From: Candidatus Nomurabacteria bacterium
Lineage (GTDB): Bacteria; Patescibacteriota; Minisyncoccia; Phycocordibacterales; UBA10002
Assembly: GCA_943349725.1 (NCBI GenBank)
Contig: CALQZP010000048.1
Coordinates: 1-7,824 of the forward strand
DNA length: 7,824 nt
Direction of reading: 5' to 3'
Part shown: positions 1-4,253 of the stretch, one piece after another
Position numbering within the stretch: the first letter of the stretch is position 1
Layout of the letters: each line of letters opens with the position of its first letter
Translations under genes and position numbers: made by a program
The notes under the pieces: generated by a model
Seen by the model: the letters and a program-made list of their open reading frames with translations, nothing else
The model's database searches: none
What the model was told of the DNA's origin: nothing

Positions 1-96
1 AGCTCCCTGCCGGTCTCTTGGTGGCGTTGCGCGTCGCATAGTAGCCCTCAAAACTAAGTATCTTAGGACTTTTAATCCCTTCGAACTTTGTCCTTT
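1..96. other. Left-edge stretch, unidentified
   Basis: No gene can be identified here. One plus-strand frame reads LPAGLLVALRVA and stops at 39-41, and another stops at 55-57. Either could be the tail of a gene that begins outside the window, and the terminator at 97-125 shows that a plus-strand transcription unit ends here. The stretch is too short to choose between frames. No tRNA or rRNA pattern is visible. Confidence 0.3.
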
Positions 97-125
97 GCCC
101 CGTGTTTCCGAACGCGGGGCTTTTT
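97..125 (+). terminator. Rho-independent terminator
   Basis: The arms GCCCCGTGTT (97-106) and AACGCGGGGC (111-120) form a 10-bp stem with one G-T wobble and a TCCG tetraloop, followed directly by TTTTT. It closes whatever unit lies to the left and isolates the following glycosyltransferase remnant and DGR from upstream transcription. Confidence 0.88.
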
Positions 126-126
126 C

Positions 127-162
127 ATGCTACAAAAGACGGTTGAAGAGAGTTATAGTTAG
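127..162 (+). repeat. 36-bp direct repeat, left copy (copy of RT gene end)
   Basis: These 36 bases are identical to 3112-3147, the last 12 codons of the DGR reverse transcriptase (ATG to TAG, MLQKTVEESYS plus stop). Identity stops abruptly on both sides: position 126 is C against T at 3111, and 163 is A against G at 3148. The copy sits between a terminator and the broken glycosyltransferase at 166. It may be the relic of a second RT copy, the junction of a duplication, or a recombination site. The repeat itself is certain; its origin is inferred. Confidence 0.92.
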
Positions 163-165
163 ACT

Positions 166-360
166 ATGCGTATTTTGATGCTAAGCCTAGATAGGGCGAT
201 ATTGGAAAGAGATTCGGCCGTACAGAAACGGCTATTGGCGCTCGCGGACCGAGTCCCTCCGAAGCCTTTGGCGGAGGGGGAGAAGGCGGGAGAGATAACC
301 GTATTTGTGCCGGCGGGGAAGGATGAAAAATTGGAACTCTCGCCGAGTCTTACGGTCTAG
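166..360 (+). pseudogene. Truncated glycosyltransferase, N-terminal remnant
   Basis: The 64 codons resemble the extreme N terminus of GT-B (GT4-type) glycosyltransferases: a first beta strand MRILMLSLDRAIL, then a helix with SAVQKRLLALADRV, then a second strand EITVFVPAGKDEKLELS leading to a further strand at LTV, where a TAG stop cuts it off. Intact family members are about 350-400 residues, so most of the acceptor domain and the whole nucleotide-sugar domain are missing. I see no continuation in other frames before the DGR promoter. Residues 31-41 (PPKPLAEGEKA) look like an in-frame palindromic insertion between the helix and the second strand. The start at 166 follows the 36-bp repeat by 3 nt and has a GAAGAG-like purine run upstream. 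It is probably non-functional as a transferase. A small expressed protein cannot be excluded. Confidence 0.65.
255..278 (+). repeat. Palindromic element inside the GT remnant
   Basis: CCCTCCG (255-261) and CGGAGGG (272-278) form a perfect 7-bp inverted repeat around a 10-nt loop, which could also fold as GCC/GGC. It encodes the Pro/Glu/Lys-rich residues 31-41, which interrupt an otherwise regular helix-to-strand transition in the glycosyltransferase. This resembles in-frame palindromic coding repeats (the Rickettsia palindromic elements are the best known class). Membership of a repeat family here is inferred. Confidence 0.5.
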
Positions 361-363
361 AGC

Positions 364-384
364 TGTTGAGGTTAGACCTCAACA
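364..384. other. Perfect 9-bp inverted repeat after the GT remnant
   Basis: TGTTGAGGT (364-372) and ACCTCAACA (376-384) pair perfectly around a 3-nt loop, 3 nt after the TAG of the truncated glycosyltransferase and about 20 nt before the target promoter. No T-run follows on the plus strand, so it is not a canonical terminator. It could be an operator for the 405-433 promoter, or a hairpin at a recombination or break point. Confidence 0.5.
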
Positions 385-404
385 ACATGGTACTAAAGAC
401 GGGA

Positions 405-433
405 TTGACAAGATAGTATATTTAGTGTATATA
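405..433 (+). promoter_or_regulatory. Sigma70-like promoter of the DGR target gene
   Basis: A consensus -35 box TTGACA (405-410) is followed by a 17-nt spacer and TATATA (428-433), with a TG dinucleotide immediately before the -10 box. Transcription would start near 440 and give a leader of about 160 nt before the ATG at 600, containing the long hairpin at 465-527. It is the strongest promoter I can find in the window. Confidence 0.65.
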
Positions 434-464
434 TCACCTTACGTTGTTCATTGAAAAGGGATTC

Positions 465-527
465 TCCACCACAGCAGAAAGTGGCTTCCGCCCGTCGGCG
501 GATTAGGCCGTTTTCTGCTGTGGCGGA
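465..527 (+). promoter_or_regulatory. Long hairpin in the target-gene leader
   Basis: CCACAGCAGAAA (469-480) pairs perfectly with TTTCTGCTGTGG (512-523). The stem extends outward by TCC/GGA across one mismatch and inward through two wobbles and GGC/GCC (483-485 with 507-509). It is capped by a 6-bp stem, TCCGCC/GGCGGA (487-492 with 497-502), with a CGTC loop. No T-run follows. It lies between the promoter and the start codon, so it may act in the mRNA leader (stability, attenuation, protein binding), or it may be another copy of the palindromic elements seen elsewhere in the window. The pairing is seen directly; the role is unknown. Confidence 0.6.
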
Positions 528-599
528 ACGACTTCGCTACACATCAAACAATCGTCTGCTGTCTTCAAAAACATCAGACAAAACAAAAGGTGTGTTCGT

Positions 600-1250
600 A
601 TGAATACGAGTGCGTCAACGTCAGTATCGGAATTCGGAAAGGACAGCGGCCTTGTTCACGAGGCCGTGGTGACGGGAAGAAAAGTTGGTGCGAGTCAGAC
701 TTTTTGGTCTCGACTTGCTCACAACGAAGATCTTTTTCGCCGCGTGGTGAAGGAGGTCATGCAGATGGTTGTGGCGACGCAACCCTTTGACCCGGTTTCA
801 TTCATCGGCGAGAAGTGGTCACTCATCCCCGAAGAGCGCGACCTGCGTTCGGCCAGGCTCACCGAAGTGGATTTCGCTACGGCGCTCTGGGAGATCTGCC
901 TCAATGAGGGCGAGTCGTCTATCACTGGCGAAGAGAAGCTTACGCGACTCAAAACTAGCGGTAAAATCCGTCTCGGCTCAACGGTCTTCTTGGGTTTGTG
1001 GACCGATTATCAAGCTCGCAAAGAGGACAGTGTACTTGAGCGCCTCTTCAAGGAGCAAAAGATCACCTACCTCGATTTTTTTGGTGATGTTCTGCTCAAC
1101 CCGCACGGCAACCGTTACGTGTTGTACTTCTTTCGCAACGACGGTGTGTGGCACTGGATCTCCTACTACCTCGGCTACGACTGGAATGCCGATCACTTGT
1201 CTGCTTCCCTCGCATGTGAGTCCTCGGTTCTTGAGCCTGTGACCTCTTGA
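600..1250 (+). CDS. DGR target protein with C-terminal variable domain
   Basis: This 216-residue protein is the substrate of diversification. Residues 18-58 (VHEAVVTGRKVGASQTFWSR and onward) resemble an N-terminal module that I associate with CPR hypothetical proteins. Residues 62-165 form a charged middle region with IPEERDLR, TEVDFATALWE and GEEKLTRLK. Residues 164-206 are the VR-encoded domain rich in Trp, Tyr, Asp and Gly, as in C-type-lectin-fold DGR targets. An 11-residue invariant tail follows. The nine diversified residues are His169, Phe178, His185, Ile187, Ser188, Tyr189, Gly192, Tyr193 and His199. There is no signal peptide, transmembrane segment or lipobox, so it appears cytoplasmic unless exported by another route. 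AAAAGG at 585-590 supports the ATG at 600. Its ligand is unknown. Confidence 0.9.
   Translation: MNTSASTSVSEFGKDSGLVHEAVVTGRKVGASQTFWSRLAHNEDLFRRVVKEVMQMVVATQPFDPVSFIGEKWSLIPEERDLRSARLTEVDFATALWEICLNEGESSITGEEKLTRLKTSGKIRLGSTVFLGLWTDYQARKEDSVLERLFKEQKITYLDFFGDVLLNPHGNRYVLYFFRNDGVWHWISYYLGYDWNADHLSASLACESSVLEPVTS
1090..1214 (+). repeat. DGR variable repeat (VR)
   Basis: This 125-bp copy matches TR (offset 458) except at 1104, 1132, 1152, 1159, 1162, 1164, 1174, 1176 and 1194, where TR always has A. All nine changes are non-synonymous. The match could extend 2 bp left, where two more TR adenines face T and G. The last 20 positions (1195-1214), identical to TR and poor in A, are where the initiation-of-mutagenic-homing (IMH) sequence would be expected. 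Beyond 1214 the two repeats diverge. Confidence 0.96.
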
Positions 1251-1270
1251 ACTTGAGCCCTTAGACCTTG

Positions 1271-1310
1271 TCCCCGATTTTTTCCGAAAGGAGAAGGTCG
1301 GGGATTTTTT
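1271..1310 (+). terminator. Terminator of the DGR target gene
   Basis: TCCCCGA (1271-1277) pairs with TCGGGGA (1298-1304), and the stem continues inward as TTTTTTCC/GGAGAAGG with wobbles to a GAAA tetraloop, giving about 15 bp, followed by TTTTTT. It ends the target mRNA 57 bp after VR, so TR is not expected to be read through from the target promoter. Stable hairpins downstream of VR stimulate retrohoming in the Bordetella phage DGR; a similar role here is only a possibility. Confidence 0.85.
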
Positions 1311-1547
1311 ATGATATTATTTTCTTGATAGTAGGTGAGTACAGCTTGGGTTTACGGATTCAAGCCACCGAATTCAGTATCCATACGTTGAGCGCGTGTG
1401 CAATTACGGTTTCGCACGGAGGATGTATGTAGACTTTCATTAAAAAATGAAAATACTTGGTATGAAGTGCTAGGGCATTGCGATGCTAAATTCGATACAA
1501 CCTTGAGAGCATTCGAGAGGTGGTGGCACAGAAGGCGCTTCATACAA

Positions 1548-1672
1548 TTCTGCTCAACCCGAACGGCAACCGTTACGTGTTGTACTTCTATCGCAACGAC
1601 GGTGTGTGGAACTGGAACTACAACTACCTCGACAACGACTGGAATGCCGATAACTTGTCTGCTTCCCTCGCA
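1548..1672 (+). repeat. DGR template repeat (TR)
   Basis: This is the invariant 125-bp template, holding 30 adenines of which nine are changed in VR. It reads in the VR frame as LNPNGNRYVLYF, then WNWNYNYLDNDWNADNL. Nine codons are AAC, the codon that adenine mutagenesis can convert to many residues but never to a stop, as is typical of DGR templates. It lies 298 bp downstream of the target gene and outside any recognised gene. A perfect terminator hairpin begins 14 bp after it. Confidence 0.96.
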
Positions 1673-1679
1673 ACTCTTT

Positions 1680-2045
1680 TCATTTCTCCACCGATTTTTT
1701 GTCGGTGGAGTTTTGTTTTATGAGTTGATTGTGCCAACCGCCGAGTTGTCGGCCTACTTCCTCAAGGGGTGCTGACAGCGTAGCGTACTTTGTGTGGTCA
1801 AGCGATTGTAACTCCCAGGCCACACGGAGGAAGACCTTAGCGGTGTCCAACTTGATGATGGCTCGGTGCACGAACGGTCGCTTCTGCTCTTTCGACAAGA
1901 ACGATGCGGTGAGTATCGCTTCTATACTCTCGACGAGAAGCGCGTCTATTTTCTCGCCGAGTGTATATTTTGTTTCTTTCGTAAAAAGCCGAAAGTAACC
2001 CTGCCAAAGTTTGTATGCGGATATGCAGGTCTCAAGCACTGGCAA
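1680..2045 (-). CDS. avd: DGR accessory variability determinant (Avd-like)
   Basis: This small four-helix-bundle protein forms a basic oligomer that binds the DGR reverse transcriptase and template RNA and is needed for retrohoming. The family is recognised by PVLETCISAYKLWQGYF, then KYTLGEKIDALLVESIEAIL, then a Lys/Leu helix with IKLDTAKVFLRVAWEL and the closing LEEVGRQLGGW. The start is uncertain. TTG at 2045-2043 gives 121 residues without a clear ribosome site. The nearest upstream ATG (2100-2098) is one base out of frame because of the G10 run at 2054-2063; with nine or twelve G it would give 139 residues beginning MTELNSSHTSKSTPPLRILP. The gene is opposite in strand to the RT, its 5' end would overlap the RT start, and its last codons overlap the TR terminator. 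The family is clear; the start and integrity are not. Confidence 0.85.
   Translation of the reverse strand: MPVLETCISAYKLWQGYFRLFTKETKYTLGEKIDALLVESIEAILTASFLSKEQKRPFVHRAIIKLDTAKVFLRVAWELQSLDHTKYATLSAPLEEVGRQLGGWHNQLIKQNSTDKKSVEK
1686..1719 (+). terminator. Terminator of the TR RNA
   Basis: CTCCACCGA (1686-1694) and TCGGTGGAG (1702-1710) form a perfect 9-bp stem with a T-rich 7-nt loop, followed by TTTTGTTTT. It defines the 3' end of a TR transcript 14 nt after TR. The same bases encode the last residues of avd on the other strand. On the minus strand no T-run follows the hairpin, so it should not terminate avd mRNA. Confidence 0.88.
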
Positions 2046-2053
2046 AATCCGTA

Positions 2054-2063
2054 GGGGGGGGGG
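2054..2063. repeat. Homopolymer run of ten G at the avd/RT divergent start
   Basis: Ten consecutive G (C on the avd strand) lie between the TTG start of avd and the RT ATG at 2077. Frame tracing shows that the upstream avd-strand ATG at 2100-2098 reads through this run and hits TGA at 2034-2032. Removing one C or adding two joins it to the avd frame. Runs of this length are prone to slippage in cells and to miscounting in sequencing. Confidence 0.85.
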
Positions 2064-2076
2064 TACTCTTTGAAGT

Positions 2077-3147
2077 ATGGGACGAATTCAGTTCAGTCAT
2101 AACTATGCGGAGATTATTTCCATTGAAAATCTACTTGAAGCGTGGAAGGAGTTTAAGCGAGGAAAAACCAAAAAAGAAGGGGTCCAAATCTTTCAAATCC
2201 GCTTGATGGAGCATATCCTAGCTCTGCATAGAGATTTACGCAATCGCACCTATCGTCACGGACCGTACAAACATTTCAGGATTTCAAACCCGAAACCACG
2301 GGACATTCACAAGGCGAGCGTACGAGACAGACTCTTGCACCATGCGCTGTATAGGCAACTCTACCCATTCTTTGACTGCACCTTTATCGCCGACTCCTAT
2401 TCGTGCCGAGTAGGGAAAGGAACACACCGAGCGATGAACCGTTTTCGTGCTTTCGCGTACAAAGTGAGCCGAAACCATACGCGAAAGTGCTTTGTGCTAA
2501 AATGCGATATTCGTAAGTTCTTTGCGAACATTGACCACACTATCCTATTTTCTATTCTCTCGGCATACATTCCTGATGTGGATATCCTGAATTTGCTACA
2601 AAACATTGTGGGGAGTTTCAACACCAATGCAGAAGTAAAATCCTCCGTCCTTGCTCCCACCACCCCGTCCCGAAGACGGGACACCCCTCCTTGGGCAGGA
2701 GGGGATGAAGACAAGAAGGGACTACCGCTAGGGAATCTGACGAGCCAACTTTTGGTGAACATCTATATGAATGAGTTTGACCAATTTGTGAAGCACAAAC
2801 TCAAAGTAAAGTACTACATTCGTTATGCGGATGATTTTGTCATTCTTTTATCCGATAAGGCAGAGCTTGAACGGCTACTCCCCCTGATAGGACAGTTTTT
2901 GTGTGAACGATTAAAACTCTCGCTTCACCCCGATAAAGTATTCATCAAGACCTTTGCCTCGGGAGTAGACTTCCTTGGGTGGGTACACTTTCCTAACCAT
3001 AGGGTACTCCGGACGAGTACAAAAAGAAGAATGTTTCAACGGTTACAAGGTGAACCGAGTGACGAAACCGTTGTGTCATATGTAGGACTCTTGTCCCACG
3101 GTAATGCCCGTATGCTACAAAAGACGGTTGAAGAGAGTTATAGTTAG
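2077..3147 (+). CDS. DGR reverse transcriptase
   Basis: This 356-residue RNA-directed DNA polymerase copies the TR RNA into cDNA with adenine-specific errors. In order: SVRDRLLHHAL (81-91, motif 2); LKCDIRKFF (141-149) with catalytic Asp144; GLPLGNLTSQ (215-224), with the (I/V/L)GxxxSQ form typical of DGR enzymes in place of the retroviral QGxxxSP; YIRYADD (247-253) with Asp252 and Asp253; and FLGW (299-302). There is no maturase, RNase H or integrase domain, and the length is normal for the family. Residues about 187-213, between motifs 3 and 4, are a Pro/Arg/Asp-rich insertion encoded by palindromes. ATG 2077 is the first start after the in-frame TGA at 2071; no good Shine-Dalgarno is present apart from the distant G run. 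The stop is 14 nt before a GT operon. Confidence 0.95.
   Translation: MGRIQFSHNYAEIISIENLLEAWKEFKRGKTKKEGVQIFQIRLMEHILALHRDLRNRTYRHGPYKHFRISNPKPRDIHKASVRDRLLHHALYRQLYPFFDCTFIADSYSCRVGKGTHRAMNRFRAFAYKVSRNHTRKCFVLKCDIRKFFANIDHTILFSILSAYIPDVDILNLLQNIVGSFNTNAEVKSSVLAPTTPSRRRDTPPWAGGDEDKKGLPLGNLTSQLLVNIYMNEFDQFVKHKLKVKYYIRYADDFVILLSDKAELERLLPLIGQFLCERLKLSLHPDKVFIKTFASGVDFLGWVHFPNHRVLRTSTKRRMFQRLQGEPSDETVVSYVGLLSHGNARMLQKTVEESYS
2641..2715 (+). repeat. Palindromic in-frame insertion within the RT gene
   Basis: Two perfect inverted repeats lie back to back: GTCCCG/CGGGAC (2667-2672 with 2677-2682, loop AAGA) and CCCCTCCT/AGGAGGGG (2684-2691 with 2697-2704, 5-nt loop). They encode SSVLAPTTPSRRRDTPPWAGG and a short acidic tail, a low-complexity segment placed where RTs of this family normally pass directly from a helix (IVGSFNTN) to KGLPLGN. 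The reading frame is kept, so the enzyme is probably intact with a surface loop. The hairpins are certain; the limits and the insertion origin are inferred. Confidence 0.65.
3112..3147 (+). repeat. 36-bp direct repeat, right copy
   Basis: These are the last 12 codons of the reverse transcriptase including its TAG, identical to 127-162. The two copies lie 2,985 bp apart in direct orientation and enclose the glycosyltransferase remnant and the whole DGR. Confidence 0.92.
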
Positions 3148-3161
3148 GCAACTGAACCGTT

Positions 3162-4253
3162 ATGACCAACGTCTATATTGAAAAAGAGGGGGCTCCGGAA
3201 TTACCAATGTCGCTGGTGTTCTGGCCGAACTACCGATTTGAGATTTCGCCAAAGCGTTTGTTTTTGAGGGACATTATGGCGCAGTACAAGACGCCTTTTT
3301 TTGAGGTGGTTGCCGACCCGACAGAGGCCGACTTTTTCGCGGTTCCCTATGAGTATTTTGACGTGGCTGACCGTTATCCCGCTTACCTGCTTCGTGTGTA
3401 CGAGAAGGCTCGAATGGCAGGGAAAAAGGTACTTCTCTTTGACTATACCGACTATGTAGACCGCATACCGGAATTTCCGGCGCACGCGGTGCTCTTTCGC
3501 GTGTCGGTGTATCGGCATCACAAACAGCCAAACGAACTGCTGATGCCGTACTTTGTGGAGGATTTGGGTACACGGTACGCGATTGGCCCCAAGGAGTGGA
3601 AAGGGGAACCAAGCATTGGCTACTGCGGACAGTCCGATTTTGGGACATCGTGGAGGCATATTCGCGCGCGAGTTAAATGGGGCCTCTCATTTCTCTTGCT
3701 CCTTTTGCGTTTTGACGCGAAGCCTCTCGTTCATCAGCGCGGGATTTTTTGGAGGAAAAGAGCGCTTGCGATAATCAAACGGTCGGAACTTAAGAGTGAC
3801 ATTACGGTTAGGCGATTTTACGCGCTTCACCAAAAGTCAGGTTCGTTCAATGCTGAGGAAGTTCGCGCGACCTATGTGGAAAATCTGCGCGCAAACGATT
3901 TCTCCTTGTGCGTGCGAGGAGATGCCAACGCGTCACAAAGGTTTTACGAAACGCTTTCCGCTTCACGCATCCCGCTTTTTGTGGATACCGACTGTGTACT
4001 TCCTCTTGAAGAAATCATAGACTACGATAAGGTGATGCTTCGCGTATCGTGGCGCGACCTCGTCGTGTTTCCCCAAAAGGTGCGGGAGTTTGTGACCAAG
4101 GCGTCCGCTTCTGATGCTCGGCGAATTGAGCAGGACGCGCGAGCGGTCTACGATGAGTACCTACGTCTTGACCGTTTTTTCTCGCTTGTCTTTGATCGAA
4201 ACAGCAGTCCGTATCGGGACATACTCTATACAACATTACCGGCAAGACTATGA
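3162..4253 (+). CDS. Exostosin-like glycosyltransferase (GT47-type)
   Basis: This 363-residue putative cytoplasmic glycosyltransferase is probably involved in building a surface polysaccharide. The N-terminal half has EADFFAVPYEYF (55-66), the usual strand-loop of exostosin domains, and KKVLLFDYTDY (88-98). The C-terminal half carries the most diagnostic block, FSLCVRGDANASQRFYETLS (247-266), then IPLFVDTDCVLPLEEIIDYDK (270-290), as in the donor-binding half of exostosin proteins. The hydrophobic run at 174-183 is short and is probably not a membrane anchor. It starts 14 nt after the RT stop with no clear Shine-Dalgarno, and its TGA overlaps the ATG of the next gene (ATGA at 4250-4253), so the two are translationally coupled. 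Sugar and acceptor are unknown. Confidence 0.8.
   Translation: MTNVYIEKEGAPELPMSLVFWPNYRFEISPKRLFLRDIMAQYKTPFFEVVADPTEADFFAVPYEYFDVADRYPAYLLRVYEKARMAGKKVLLFDYTDYVDRIPEFPAHAVLFRVSVYRHHKQPNELLMPYFVEDLGTRYAIGPKEWKGEPSIGYCGQSDFGTSWRHIRARVKWGLSFLLLLLRFDAKPLVHQRGIFWRKRALAIIKRSELKSDITVRRFYALHQKSGSFNAEEVRATYVENLRANDFSLCVRGDANASQRFYETLSASRIPLFVDTDCVLPLEEIIDYDKVMLRVSWRDLVVFPQKVREFVTKASASDARRIEQDARAVYDEYLRLDRFFSLVFDRNSSPYRDILYTTLPARL

Larger units (their letters stand above)
1311..1719 (+). ncRNA. Template (TR) RNA region
   Basis: Between the two terminators lies a gene-free 237-nt stretch (1311-1547), then TR, then the 1686-1719 terminator. A separate TR-containing RNA of up to about 400 nt is expected, because DGRs need a TR transcript with flanking sequence as cDNA template. 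I find no convincing promoter: TTGATA at 1325-1330 has no -10 box at the right distance, and TATGAT at 1310-1315 has no -35. A small hairpin, TTTCATT/AATGAAA (1435-1441 with 1446-1452), lies in the upstream part. Open frames through this region show no recognisable protein. The 5' end is unknown. Confidence 0.5.
600..3147. mobile_element. Diversity-generating retroelement (DGR) cassette
   Basis: All essential DGR parts are present in order: target gene with a 3' variable repeat (VR 1090-1214), template repeat (TR 1548-1672), accessory avd gene on the minus strand, and a DGR-type reverse transcriptase. TR and VR differ at nine positions, every one an A in TR (four A to C, four A to T, one A to G). 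This is the diagnostic pattern of adenine-directed mutagenic retrohoming. No integrase, transposase or phage structural gene is visible, so the cassette looks chromosomal, although the 36-bp repeats bracketing 163-3147 hint at past movement or duplication. Boundaries are functional, not proven ends. Confidence 0.95.

Noticed and set aside
54..66. CTAAG/CTTAG small inverted repeat
   Set aside because: Only 5 bp with a 3-nt loop, expected by chance; no T-run or neighbouring motif.
590..790. Alternative frame starting at 590 over the target start
   Set aside because: Low-complexity translation with no family features; the 600 frame has better ribosome-site spacing and coding content.
769..1242. 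157-codon frame overlapping the target gene
   Set aside because: A shadow frame rich in Arg and Ser, with no motif; the overlapping frame 600-1250 carries the DGR signature.
1230..1259. Repeated CTTGAGCC (1230-1237 and 1252-1259) after VR, considered as part of a DGR cruciform
   Set aside because: The copies are direct, not inverted, and only 8 bp; no stable stem forms with them.
1325..1353. Possible promoter TTGATA upstream of TR
   Set aside because: No -10-like hexamer occurs 16-18 nt downstream (the sequence there is GGGTTTACG).
1520..1723. 67-codon open frame containing TR in the VR reading frame
   Set aside because: It matches the target only because TR is a copy of VR. The residues outside TR do not resemble the target, and it reads through a terminator hairpin.
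1398..1775. 125-codon open frame (GTG start) running through TR
   Set aside because: No recognisable protein; the frame through TR is not the VR frame and is opened by low stop density. It overlaps the TR terminator and the avd 3' end.
2397..2762. Minus-strand 121-codon frame inside the RT gene
   Set aside because: An antisense shadow of a clearly conserved RT; no motif, no ribosome site.
3201..3659. Minus-strand 152-codon frame opposite the exostosin-like gene
   Set aside because: Antisense shadow; the plus frame has family motifs and operon coupling at both ends.
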